From Cytobacillus oceanisediminis (GTDB taxonomy: Bacteria; Bacillota; Bacilli; Bacillales; Cytobacillaceae), in contig NZ_VLKI01000002.1 of the NCBI RefSeq assembly GCF_007830235.1, forward strand, positions 1-64,000: a stretch of 64,000 bases of DNA, written 5' to 3'. The notes under the pieces were generated by a model, which was given only the letters and a program-made list of their open reading frames with translations, was not told the origin of the DNA and ran no database searches. Of this stretch, positions 1-8,262 are shown piece by piece (the stretch's first letter is position 1; each line of letters starts with the position of its first letter). The position numbers and the translations under genes are program-made.

Positions 1-175
1 TCACAGGAGCAGTCCTAGTTAGTTTCTTTTTAGGTTTTTCGTTGAAGTCCTCCATCTCTGCATACTTCTTAACGGTTCTGGGATCTCTCCCCATTTTTTT
101 AGCCACACTGGAATATCCGCAGCCTTTAAAGTTAACTTCATGTCTGATATAATTAATCTCGGCCACAGCCAACAT
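1..175 (-). CDS. istA: IS21-family transposase IstA, N-terminal part (cut by window edge)
   Basis: Reading the minus strand from an ATG at 175 gives an open frame to the window edge, beginning MLAVAEINYIRHEVNFKG and continuing with GRDPRTVKKY. The helix-turn-helix with an RDPRTVKKY-like segment is typical of the N-terminus of IS21-family IstA, the DNA-binding DDE transposase that works with the ATPase IstB. A GGAGG lies about 10 nt upstream of the ATG. Only about 58 codons are inside the window, so it cannot be told whether the gene is intact. The region to its right (176-250) should hold the outer end of the element, but no terminal repeat could be paired without the other end. Confidence 0.65.
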   Translation of the reverse strand, partial: MLAVAEINYIRHEVNFKGCGYSSVAKKMGRDPRTVKKYAEMEDFNEKPKKKLTRTAPV

Positions 176-251
176 CTCCTTAATACCTCCTGCACGTTTT
201 GTACCCAACAGGAAGTGTATGTGTATTTGGGAATGTTGACAAGTGGCCTTT

Positions 252-291
252 TTTAATTTGTGCAGGCCCCTCGGGGCCTGCACAAATTAAA
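252..291. repeat. Long perfect inverted repeat (hairpin)
   Basis: Two 19-nt arms (TTTAATTTGTGCAGGCCCC at 252-270 and its exact complement at 273-291) are separated by only 2 nt. The GC-rich tip and AT-rich base would form a very stable hairpin. The T run at 250-254 precedes the arm and A's follow it, so it could act as a terminator in either direction between the IS21 gene and the downstream membrane protein gene. Confidence 0.7.
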
Positions 292-345
292 TGCCATAAC
301 CTACATTTTTATGATGCCATAAACACGTTCGTGGAATACCAAAAA

Positions 346-681
346 CTACCCGACATATTGAAGAATTAACTGATATAATGCTATGCAAAGTCCTAAAATA
401 CTCGCTTTCATTTTAGATGGATGGTTTCTTTTGCTGCGAAACAAGTAAAAGAAAACTACTATAAATCCCAAGGGAATCCATAGCTGAAAGACACCTTCTT
501 TTGTACTGCTAGAAAAAATTGGAGCAATGTATGTACTAATCAGAAAGTAAAAGAAAACCGTAAAACGTCGTGTTTCTAATTGCTTGCTCCACCTTACTAA
601 AAAGAAAATAATAATTATTGCGATAATCGTAATGTGTAAAGGGGGTAAAACAATAGCACCGTTCCCAAATTTGAATTCCAT
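346..681 (-). CDS. Small multispanning membrane protein, unknown function
   Basis: 111-aa product starting MEFKFGNGAIVLPPLH. The ATG at 681 is preceded by AAAAGGAGGG at an ideal distance; a longer reading frame that starts further upstream runs into the inverted repeat of the neighbouring IS element and is rejected. Three to four hydrophobic segments are visible (roughly residues 10-30, 42-60, 68-84 and 92-108) separated by short basic loops (VRWSKQLETRR, FRSKRNHPSKMK). No family is recognised. The IS1182-type element ends about 25 bp upstream of its RBS, so its native promoter has probably been displaced. Confidence 0.6.
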   Translation of the reverse strand: MEFKFGNGAIVLPPLHITIIAIIIIFFLVRWSKQLETRRFTVFFYFLISTYIAPIFSSSTKEGVFQLWIPLGFIVVFFYLFRSKRNHPSKMKASILGLCIALYQLILQYVG

Positions 682-706
682 TCTGTATTGCCCTCCTTTT
701 TTATGG

Positions 707-2374
707 AAACATGGGGACGGTTCGAGGCCACTGAAAAACACTTCCAATTAAATGGAATATAATGAAAAAAGAAAAACCCCCAGATTTGGTATAATAGAAT
801 TGACTAGAAACTATCACCAAACTGGAGGTTTTTATTATGCTTAAAGACAAAGATATGCAATTAAGCATCTATTCTTTATTATACTTTAAAATACCTGAAA
901 ATCATTTATTAATGAGCTGCTAGCTAATACATATAGTAAATACTATGGAAGACCTGCTAAAGAGCCTGAGCTAATGGTGAAACTATTAGTTCTCCAATAC
1001 CTCTATAATTTATCAGATGAACGCGTAATTGAAGACGCCTCTTTAAATCTTGCATACATGTATTTTCTAGACATTAATCCAGAAGATGCACTACCTCACC
1101 CTAGTCTTTTAACAAAATTTAGAAAGAATAAATTAGAAGAAAATGAGATCAGGATTGATGAAATCATCATTCAAATAATCAATCAGTGTGTAAAAAAAGG
1201 AATAATCAAGGGCGAAGGTGTAAGGATTGATAATACGCATACGGAAGCAAATACTTTTAAAACATCTGGCAAAAAAGACTTTCAAAACAATAAATGAAGA
1301 AATCGAAGAAGTACCAGATACAATTAATCAAGAAATTCCAGAGTATAAGGAAATTGAAAATCATAAAGAAGCTAAAGCTGTGATGAAGGATTTTATAGAA
1401 GAAACGATTAAAAGTGTGAAAGAAAATGTAGAAATAGAACAAGCACCCAAAACTAAAAAGGTATTGGAAAATGCAAAAGAAATTCTACAAGACCCAAAAT
1501 TCATTGAACAAAAAGGCGTTCGTTCCATTGTAGATCAAGATGCCAGAGTGGGACACAAAAGCAAAACCGCACACTTTTTTGGTTATAAAACGGAATATAT
1601 CATTACCACTGAAGACAGAATTATACTGCATTAAGGGTAAACGATGGAGCTTATGTAGATGGAACGCAGTTCCATGAGTTAATTAAATTAACGATGAAAA
1701 CGGGAGTAGTCATTAAGGAAGTCTATGGGGACAAAGCTTATTTTAAAAAACCCATATTAGATAATATCAACGAAATAAAGGCAAAACCTTACATACCTAT
1801 AAGTGCAATGGCTTATAGAATTGATGAGGACCAATTTAAATACAATAAAGGTTCGGATGAGTGGTTTTGCGTTCTAGGAAATAAAACAGAAAGTAAAAAA
1901 TACTATAAAGATAAGCGAGGAAAAGATTACTATAAGTATTCCTTTGAAAAAGAACAATGTAGAAATTGTCCATTAAGAGAGAATTGTATTAAGGAAAAAA
2001 GAGTTGGAAAAATCCTGGAAATAAGCATTAATACACCTGAGTTCTATGGATACAGCCAGGAGCAGAAGACCGAAGAATTTAAAGAAAAATATCGGAAACG
2101 CGCTTGCCAAGAATGGAAAAATGGTGAGATGAAGAATTTCCACGGATTAGATCGTGCCAGGGGGTACGGTCTAAAAAGCATGGCTTTACAAGCCAAGTTA
2201 ACTGCATTAGCAGTGAATTTAAAGAGGATAGCAAGCCTACTATCCTCTCAAAATTCTCATTCATTTCATTTATACTTGTTTTTTTTTACATATTCAAAAA
2301 TAATAAGTTTTCTTCACCGAAATCAAGAACAAAAAAGTGGACTTTATCAGTGGCCTCGAACCGTCCCCGTGTTT
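707..2374 (+). mobile_element. Degenerate IS1182-type insertion sequence
   Basis: A 1,668-bp unit is bounded by 27-bp terminal inverted repeats that differ at one position: left 707-733 and right 2348-2374, sharing the core GGGGACGGTTCGAGGCCACTG when read inward (given here as a 21-nt core, of which the outer 20 are GGGGACGGTTCGAGGCCACT). Length, ends and the single transposase frame fit the IS1182 family. A promoter-like TATAAT at about 790 precedes the transposase start. No clear target-site duplication was found by eye. The transposase is inactivated by several lesions (see the pseudogene entry), so the copy should not move by itself. Confidence 0.8.
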
Positions 2375-2398
2375 ATGTTATTGGTACCTCCAAAATAA
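837..2398 (+). pseudogene. IS1182-family transposase, disrupted
   Basis: The frame opens at ATG 837 behind CTGGAGG and reads MLKDKDMQLSIYSLLYFKIP. After PENHLL a stretch of coding sequence is missing and the frame changes; it resumes as ELLANTYSKYYGRPAKEPEL. A second frameshift lies in the A-run near 1268-1274 and a third near 1620-1630, after TTEDRII. The C-terminal part (from MKTGVVIKEVYGDKAYFKKP) includes a Cys cluster (CRNCPLRENC) and ends GLDRARGYGLKSMALQAKL, typical of IS1182 transposases. The last frame runs through the right inverted repeat to a stop at 2398, so the native stop is probably lost as well. At least three independent lesions make it a pseudogene. Confidence 0.85.
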
Positions 2399-2436
2399 TT
2401 TGAATTTTTTTAATTGGTAGTTGACTTTAGAACTAC

Positions 2437-2481
2437 TTTCAATTATCCTAAAAGGGAATATAATATGTAACCGGTTACATA
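2437..2481 (+). promoter_or_regulatory. Promoter with LacI-type operator O1
   Basis: TATAAT at 2459-2464 with a weak -35 (TTTCAA, 2437-2442; 16-bp spacing) is followed immediately by the 18-bp perfect palindrome TATGTAACCGGTTACATA at 2464-2481. Position directly behind the -10 fits repression by the LacI-family protein encoded at 14378-15427. The palindrome is seen directly; the regulator assignment is inference from recurrence at the second promoter of the cluster. Confidence 0.8.
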
Positions 2482-2563
2482 ATGGTGTGTAATTAAGTTG
2501 GTTATCGCGTTCTAACAACGTCTTCTAATTAAGGATTGTTAGGATCAATCTTTTATAGTCATT

Positions 2564-2581
2564 TATGTAACCGGTTACACA
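2564..2581 (+). promoter_or_regulatory. LacI-type operator O2
   Basis: TATGTAACCGGTTACACA, matching O1 in 16 of 18 positions. Its centre is 100 bp from the centre of O1, between the promoter and the substrate-binding protein gene, an arrangement that would allow loop formation or a roadblock. Confidence 0.75.
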
Positions 2582-2693
2582 TTATCGTAAATTTCGATAG
2601 TTAGCCTTTATACAAAACTGATGAATGGCAAGGGGGAGAGCGGTTATTCATTGATTCAATTAGAATATAAAAAAGTTTTTAGGGGGAAAAGTA

Positions 2694-4172
2694 ATGAAAA
2701 AATCTTTTTTAGCACTATTAAGCTTGATTTTGGTTTTAGGTTTACTGGCAGCTTGTACAAACAAAGAAGAAGCAGGTCAGGAAGATAAAAAAGAAAAAGG
2801 GGGAGCGACAACAATCCGTGTGGTAATGAAGGACGATAACAGCTCTAACCCTGTTTCAGAAAAATATTACGATGCGATTGAAAAAGGGCTCCTTGAAGAT
2901 GAAAATATTAAAGTGAATTTTGAATTAGTTGACCTCCCGCAAGGTAACTACGCTGAGAAGTTAAACTTACTGCTCAATAGCGGCGATATTCCTGATATGA
3001 TTTATTTCCAAGGCGGGGATCAAGCCATGGCAGAACAGGGTTTATTAGAGAATTTAAGACCATATATCAAGGATTCAAAATATCTTAAGGATATCGTTCA
3101 GCCATTTAACGAAAAAAGACTTGAAAATTATCCTTATCTGCTATGGATTAAACCACTTGCTCCTAAAGTTCCTGTCATTAGAGGAGACTGGTTTAACCAA
3201 ATGGAAACTTCTAAAGCTCTAATGGAAGATCCAACTGTGGACAATTACTATGCATTTTTCAAAGAATTAGTTGAAAAACAGCCAGGCGGCGATAAACCTA
3301 AATATGCCATTACAGTTGCCGGTGACATAGCAGAAATTGACTATATGTTTGATATGGCTTTTGGGATCGATAAAACTTGGCTGCAAAAAGAAGATGGCTC
3401 TTTTGAATACGCAAGAGTTTCAAAGCAGCAAAAAGAAAAACTTGAATTCTATAATAAGCTATATAAAGAAGGACTATTAGATCCTCAATACTTAACAAAG
3501 CAATGGGATACGAAAGAAAAAGCATTCTTTGATGGAGATGCTGCGATCATCCCAGGTACAGCTGGTAAGGTAATCGATATTTATGAAGGCAAAATGGTTC
3601 AAGTAAGCGGAGAAGAAGCTTCACTAGTCATGCTGCCGCCTGCGAAGGGCGAGTATCAAGGATTTGGTGCTACGGACGTTACAAAAGAGTCAAGAGGGAT
3701 TGCGATCTCAGCTAATTCTGAGAACAAGGATCTTGTATTCAAAATTCTGGATTATATGGCAAGCCCTGAAGGACAAATGATCGACCGCTTTGGATTCGAA
3801 GGTGATCATTATAACGTAGTGGATGGAAAACTTCAGCTTACTGATAAATATTACAGTGAATGGTTTGCTAGATTCTGGGAGCCAGCTGATTATACGCCGG
3901 CCACTCCAGTAGATGAATCTACACCATTATTAAGTGAATCTGCGGAAAAATCACTTCAATCAGCTGAAGAGTTTTATGCAGAAGACAATAGCTTCATAAT
4001 CCCGGAAGAATATGTAGCTAACTGGGATGCTATGCAAAACCTGTATATGGAATTTACAACGGACATCATTACTGGCAAGCGTCCAATCTCTGATTTCGAT
4101 AAATTCGTTAAAGAGTGGAACGAAGCAGGCGGAGAACAGATTACAGAACTTGCAAATAAAAATTTAAGATAA
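2694..4172 (+). CDS. ABC transporter substrate-binding lipoprotein (CUT1, LplA/YtcQ-like)
   Basis: 492-aa extracellular solute-binding protein. A lipoprotein signal peptide ends LGLLAAC with Cys21 as the lipidated residue; after a charged linker the mature domain shows the features of large family 1 binding proteins (LNLLLNSGDIPDMIYFQGGDQAMAEQGL is the usual region, near residues 98-125). RBS AGGGGG lies 8 nt before the ATG. It is the first gene behind operators O1/O2 and is followed by a terminator, which would let it accumulate above downstream genes. Its permeases are most likely the LplBC-type pair at 9161-10962. Ligand unknown; the context (DraG-family hydrolases and a ribokinase) suggests a riboside or ribosylated oligomer. 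Confidence 0.9.
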   Translation: MKKSFLALLSLILVLGLLAACTNKEEAGQEDKKEKGGATTIRVVMKDDNSSNPVSEKYYDAIEKGLLEDENIKVNFELVDLPQGNYAEKLNLLLNSGDIPDMIYFQGGDQAMAEQGLLENLRPYIKDSKYLKDIVQPFNEKRLENYPYLLWIKPLAPKVPVIRGDWFNQMETSKALMEDPTVDNYYAFFKELVEKQPGGDKPKYAITVAGDIAEIDYMFDMAFGIDKTWLQKEDGSFEYARVSKQQKEKLEFYNKLYKEGLLDPQYLTKQWDTKEKAFFDGDAAIIPGTAGKVIDIYEGKMVQVSGEEASLVMLPPAKGEYQGFGATDVTKESRGIAISANSENKDLVFKILDYMASPEGQMIDRFGFEGDHYNVVDGKLQLTDKYYSEWFARFWEPADYTPATPVDESTPLLSESAEKSLQSAEEFYAEDNSFIIPEEYVANWDAMQNLYMEFTTDIITGKRPISDFDKFVKEWNEAGGEQITELANKNLR

Positions 4173-4185
4173 TACTAAAAAAAAT

Positions 4186-4215
4186 AGTGGAGACTCCGTT
4201 CTCCACTGTTTTTTT
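4186..4215 (+). terminator. Rho-independent terminator inside operon
   Basis: AGTGGAGA and TCTCCACT (8-bp stem, 6-nt loop) followed by GTTTTTTT. It sits 14 nt after the binding-protein stop and before the TTG start of the first DraG-family gene, so partial read-through is expected. Confidence 0.85.
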
Positions 4216-4243
4216 AGGAAACTTTAGCATAGGGGGATCTCAT

Positions 4244-5236
4244 TTGGATTTCGAACAATGGTATAAGCGTGTATATGGCTGTTTAATAGGATTATCAGTG
4301 GGTGACGCATTGGGAGCTCCAACCGAAGGCTTGGCTTTGGAAGAAATCCGGGAAAAATATGGCTGGATCAATAACTTTGTCAATGATGATCCAGTTGGAA
4401 CAGATGATACCGAATACACCATGCTGACAGCAAAAATCATCTTAAACTATGGTAACAAATTAAACTATGAGGATATGACAAGAGAATGGACTAAATATCT
4501 TGTTTCTCAGGAAGGCGGCTTTAAAGGCGGCGGCTTTAGTGAAGTAGAGGCTATCTTTAATCTTCGAAAAGGGCTGGCTGCCCCTGCCACGGGTGTCGAT
4601 AATCATCAAATGTGGAGTGACGGGGTTGCCATGAGAATTTCTCCGATTGGCATTTATTGTGCAGGAGATCCGGAAGAAGCGGCCAGATTAGCTGAGATTG
4701 AAGCAAGAGTCAGCCACGACCGGGATGGAGTATATTGCGGTCAAGCTGTAGCGGCCAGCGTTGCTTATGCCATGAGGGGAAACGATTGGCAAAAAGTAAT
4801 TGAAACAGGGATGAACCACATACCCAAGGATTCCTGGACATATCGGAAAATCAGCGAGGCTGTAGAAATTGGCACAAAATATACGAATGTTCAAGATGCC
4901 TTGGAAGAGCTCTACAATAGGATCTCCATATTCTACTATCCTTGGGCCGATATGGGACCGGAAGCAATTCCGCTCGCATATGGTGTTTTTGCAGCAGCGA
5001 AGGGTGAGTATATTCCTGCTATCCTTGGCGGAGTCAATATTGGAAGAGATTCTGATACAATTGCGGCTATGAATGGTGCAATGGCAGGAGCATTACATGG
5101 TGCAGATGCTGTACCAGCTGATTGGCAGGACCGGATTAATATTATCCGCGGCCGCTGTGTTTTGGCCATGAAAGGGATAGATGTCCGTGATGTTGCCAGA
5201 GATTTAACAAACGCAATCATAGGAGGAAAAGAGTAA
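4244..5236 (+). CDS. ADP-ribosylglycohydrolase (DraG/ARH) family protein 1
   Basis: 330 aa from a TTG start at 4244 with AGGGGG 8 nt upstream; an ATG further upstream (4187) lies within the terminator stem and is rejected. The family metal-binding motifs are present: GDALGAPTEG (residues 20-29), GTDDTE (52-57; T53, D54, D55) and GRDSDT (267-272; D269, D271, T272) followed by AAMNGAMAGALHG. Members use a dinuclear Mg/Mn centre to hydrolyse N- or O-ribosidic bonds of ADP-ribosyl groups or smaller ribosides. Here it is coupled to a sugar ABC transporter and a ribokinase, which argues for a catabolic role rather than reversal of protein ADP-ribosylation. The stop overlaps the next gene by 1 nt. 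Confidence 0.88.
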   Translation: MDFEQWYKRVYGCLIGLSVGDALGAPTEGLALEEIREKYGWINNFVNDDPVGTDDTEYTMLTAKIILNYGNKLNYEDMTREWTKYLVSQEGGFKGGGFSEVEAIFNLRKGLAAPATGVDNHQMWSDGVAMRISPIGIYCAGDPEEAARLAEIEARVSHDRDGVYCGQAVAASVAYAMRGNDWQKVIETGMNHIPKDSWTYRKISEAVEIGTKYTNVQDALEELYNRISIFYYPWADMGPEAIPLAYGVFAAAKGEYIPAILGGVNIGRDSDTIAAMNGAMAGALHGADAVPADWQDRINIIRGRCVLAMKGIDVRDVARDLTNAIIGGKE

Positions 5237-6276
5237 TGTCACATGATAAAATTTACGGTTCCCTTCTTGGTATGGCAATGGGTGATTCGGCAGGCTTTGC
5301 TGCGATGTATCATAGATCGCTCGTACTTCCCCCTAAGAGGAGAAATCGTTTATGGAGCTTTAGCCAAATTACGGACCGGCATCGGATTAATAAAATTTCA
5401 TTGCCCTTCACACATGCCTTGAGTGAGAAAATTTTAGATTTCTGCGGAACAGATGATACAGAATTTGCAATCATCGCTGCCCAAATGATTTTGGATTGCG
5501 GGAAAGAAATTACGGAAGAAAAATTACTTCATGGCTGGATGCAATATATAGTAGAACCTGAGCAGGAAATTTGGAGCGGAGTAAGTGAGAGAGCTTCTAT
5601 TGAAAACATCAAAAAAGGAATCCTTCCACCGGCATCTGGGAATGACAATCCGCATCACTATGATGATGGCTCTGTTTCACGTGCGGTTCCAATCGGTCTT
5701 ATCTATAAAAATCAGCCTGAAAAAGCTGCAAGTGCAGCACAAAAAATGGCTTCTATCACAAATGCTGAAGACGGTGTATATGCAGCCCAGGCGATGGCTG
5801 CCAGTATAGCTGTGGCTCTATCAGGTGCTTCCCCTCAAGAAATAGTGGAAGAAGGATTAAAATACGTACCGGAGAATACCTGGATTCGCAGAAAAATGGA
5901 TATTGCCCTAAATGTACTCGAAGAAACCCAGGGTGACGGATTTGCAGCCATACCGCTATGGCAAAAGCGAGTAGTCAATGCGGTCTATAACTATGCTAAC
6001 ATTGCACCTGAAACACTCGCAGTAGCTTATGCGATTTTCCTAAGTACAGAAGGAGACCTGCAAAAAGGAATTCAGCTGGCATCTTTACTGCCGAAACAGT
6101 CCGATAGTATGCCTGCAATGGTAGGCGCTTTATCTGGAGCTTCACAGGGAGCAGGTGCAGTCCCGGAAACTTGGAAGGAAACATTAGATGAAATAAAAGG
6201 AATTTGTATTCCAAGTCTACAGGGGACGTCACTGAAAGAGGTTGCTGCCAGGTTGGCCAGCTATGAAAATGCATAA
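5236..6276 (+). CDS. ADP-ribosylglycohydrolase family protein 2, altered C-terminal metal motif
   Basis: 346 aa; the ATG overlaps the preceding TAA (TAATG) and AGGAGG lies 8 nt upstream, so it is translationally coupled to gene 1. GMAMGDSAGF (12-21) and GTDDTEF (71-77) are conserved, with an insertion of about 25 residues between them rich in Arg/Lys. The usual GRDSDT near the C-terminus reads KQSDSM: the first metal-ligand Asp is replaced by Gln and the Thr by Ser, with the preceding GR lost. The following AMVGALSGASQGAGAVP still aligns with gene 1. It may be catalytically weak, use one metal, or act as a partner of protein 1; this is inference. Confidence 0.83.
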   Translation: MSHDKIYGSLLGMAMGDSAGFAAMYHRSLVLPPKRRNRLWSFSQITDRHRINKISLPFTHALSEKILDFCGTDDTEFAIIAAQMILDCGKEITEEKLLHGWMQYIVEPEQEIWSGVSERASIENIKKGILPPASGNDNPHHYDDGSVSRAVPIGLIYKNQPEKAASAAQKMASITNAEDGVYAAQAMAASIAVALSGASPQEIVEEGLKYVPENTWIRRKMDIALNVLEETQGDGFAAIPLWQKRVVNAVYNYANIAPETLAVAYAIFLSTEGDLQKGIQLASLLPKQSDSMPAMVGALSGASQGAGAVPETWKETLDEIKGICIPSLQGTSLKEVAARLASYENA

Positions 6277-6290
6277 CTTCTAAGGATTTT

Positions 6291-6350
6291 AAAGATAGAT
6301 GCACGATTCATCCTAAGAAAGGGAAAAATAATCGTGCCATTTTATCTTTA
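6291..6350 (+). terminator. Terminator-like hairpin after first unit
   Basis: GCACGATT at 6301-6308 pairs with AATCGTGC at 6330-6337, with further pairing of AAAGATA to TATCTTT outside. The loop is long (about 21 nt) and the T-tract interrupted, so strength is uncertain, but it lies directly after the second DraG-family gene and before a new promoter. Confidence 0.5.
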
Positions 6351-6442
6351 ACAATAGCCATTAAGATATTTGCGATAGAAACCTAAATATTGAGATAATA
6401 ATAGGTTGACAGGGAATGGCGTTAAACGGTACCATAAGGATA

Positions 6443-6517
6443 TACAATGTGTAACCGGTTACATGTCCTTTGGTTTTTATAACCTTATTTTTTTGAGAAA
6501 ATATGTAACCGGTTACA
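6443..6517 (+). promoter_or_regulatory. Second regulon promoter with LacI-type operators O3 and O4
   Basis: TACAAT (6443-6448) is followed at once by TGTAACCGGTTACA (6450-6463, O3) and a second copy within ATATGTAACCGGTTACATAT (6502-6521, O4; core 6504-6517). Centres are 54 bp apart. The -35 is weak (GTTAAA at 6421-6426); a TTGACA also occurs at 6406-6411 but is too far from this -10. The layout (-10 then operator) mirrors the first promoter, so both units should share one repressor. Confidence 0.78.
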
Positions 6518-6569
6518 TATCAAGCGTTTTATCAATAAGAAAACAGACAAATAAAAAGAGGTTAATAAT

Positions 6570-7928
6570 ATGACTAGCAGTGATGTACGAATTGTTTCTC
6601 CGTGCGGAATATTAGGATATGGGTTTCCGGAAGAGTCTTTTAACAGGGCCTTTGAGTACAATCAAAAGGTTCATGGAATTGTTGTGGATGCAGGATCGAC
6701 TGATGCAGGTCCGCATAAACTTGGTGCGGGTGTCGCGATTGTGAGCCGCCGGGCAACCAAAAAGGATTTGGATATCATTATTAAAAAGGGTGTTCCCCGT
6801 GACATTCCCATTGTTATAGGGTCTGCTGGCGGAGCCGGTGCCAAGCCGCATATGGAGTGGACGCTGGATATTATTAAAGAAATCCTGGATGAACGCAGCT
6901 TAAACGCTAGAATTGCCGTGATTTGGTCCGACTTTACACAGGAGGAAATCATAAAAGCAAACCATGAGGGCCGAATTAACCCTCTAACGCCAAACATTCC
7001 AGCTCTTACAGATGAAGTCATCCAAGAAACAAACAACATTGTTGCTCAGATGGGACACGAGCCCATTTTGGAGGCTCTTGAAAACGGAGCAGACATTGTT
7101 GTCTGTGGAAGAGCATATGATCCATCGCCATTTGCGGCAGTTGGAATTTACCACGGCAAAGATCCAGGGCTGGCTTATCATCTTGGGAAAATTTTAGAAT
7201 GCGGGGCGCTATGTGCTGAACCAGGTACAACGAAGGATTGCATCGTTGGAACATTAAAGGAGGATTCCTTCACTGTTCAATCCTTGAATCCAATACGCAA
7301 ATGTTCGCCGATTAGTGTGAGTGCTCATACTTTTTACGAAAAAGAACATCCATATATTTTACATGGACCAGGCATCATCCTTGATCTTAGTCAATGTGAG
7401 TTTATACAAGTAGGTGACGGTGTTGTCGAGGTTAAGAATAGTAAACTGCTAAAAAATGATCAATATTTCATCAAGCTTGAAGGTGCACGAAAGGTTGCCT
7501 ATAGAACCTTTGTCATCGCAGGTGTCCGTGACCCGATTTTAGTAGAAAAGATCGAAGATATAGAAGAGCTTGTGGTGGAGCAGGTAAGGGATTATTACGA
7601 GGACATCCCGGAAGAGGATTATTCTATCCACTTCTATAATTATGGAAAAAATGGGGTGCTCGGTTCAAAAGAATGCGCACCATTCCAGGGACATGAGATT
7701 GGTGTTATGTTTGAAGTGGTTGCCAAGACACAGGAACTTGCAAACAGTATTTGCTCGAGTGTAAGATCGACATTTCTTCATTACGGATATGAGAATCGGA
7801 AATCTACAGCTGGAAATTTAGCCTTTCCATTTGCACCAAGTGATGTAGAGTTTGGGCCTGTGTATGAGTTTTCTCTCTATCACCTAATGGAAATCACTGA
7901 AAATCCATTTGTTATTGAGTATTTGTAA
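6570..7928 (+). CDS. AtuA-like DUF1446 family protein
   Basis: 452 aa. The N-terminus (IVSPCGILGYGFPEESF) and the segments VDAGSTDAGPHKLG, IGSAGGAGAKPH and VVCGRAYDPSPFA are typical of the acyclic terpene utilisation AtuA / DUF1446 family, whose biochemical role is not well defined. In other bacteria members occur with a small DUF4387 (AtuC-like) partner, and here one follows after 12 nt. First gene of the second LacI-controlled unit (RBS AAAGAGG, ATG 6570). A role in processing the acyl or aglycone part of the imported compound is possible, but this is inference. Confidence 0.85.
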   Translation: MTSSDVRIVSPCGILGYGFPEESFNRAFEYNQKVHGIVVDAGSTDAGPHKLGAGVAIVSRRATKKDLDIIIKKGVPRDIPIVIGSAGGAGAKPHMEWTLDIIKEILDERSLNARIAVIWSDFTQEEIIKANHEGRINPLTPNIPALTDEVIQETNNIVAQMGHEPILEALENGADIVVCGRAYDPSPFAAVGIYHGKDPGLAYHLGKILECGALCAEPGTTKDCIVGTLKEDSFTVQSLNPIRKCSPISVSAHTFYEKEHPYILHGPGIILDLSQCEFIQVGDGVVEVKNSKLLKNDQYFIKLEGARKVAYRTFVIAGVRDPILVEKIEDIEELVVEQVRDYYEDIPEEDYSIHFYNYGKNGVLGSKECAPFQGHEIGVMFEVVAKTQELANSICSSVRSTFLHYGYENRKSTAGNLAFPFAPSDVEFGPVYEFSLYHLMEITENPFVIEYL

Positions 7929-7940
7929 GGGGATGAAAAC

Positions 7941-8252
7941 ATGGCTGCTTTATTTGAACTAGCTAAAGTACTGCGAAGTAAAAATGCAGGACCGTTTGAG
8001 CTGACATTCGATATTTTATTTGATTCCAAGGAAGTTTATGAGCGAGTTAAGAATTCAGGGAAAATCAATGAACAAACCATTTGCGAGCTGTATAATCTCA
8101 CAGCGGAACAGATTGATCATCTTGTTTTCTATGATCAGGCACTTGGAATTAAGATTACGATTTTAAGAGATATCTCCTCTGGAACAGTCGGAGACCGGGA
8201 TGTATATGGGGCACAGCAGCATGCACCGTTAATGAATATACTGATTGATTAG
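7941..8252 (+). CDS. DUF4387 family protein (AtuA partner)
   Basis: 103 aa starting MAALFELAKVLRSKNAGPFE, with the typical LTFDILFDSKEVYERV and C-terminal GDRDVYGAQQHAPL motifs of DUF4387. RBS AAGGGGATGA precedes the ATG. It is 12 nt after the DUF1446 gene and is almost certainly co-translated; the two families are commonly adjacent or fused, which suggests a two-subunit enzyme. Catalytic function is not known. Confidence 0.85.
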   Translation: MAALFELAKVLRSKNAGPFELTFDILFDSKEVYERVKNSGKINEQTICELYNLTAEQIDHLVFYDQALGIKITILRDISSGTVGDRDVYGAQQHAPLMNILID

Positions 8253-8262
8253 GATGATGAAC

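Noticed and set aside
4187..4243. Upstream ATG for the first DraG-family gene
   Set aside because: It lies within a terminator stem, lacks an RBS, and the TTG at 4244 has a properly spaced AGGGGG.
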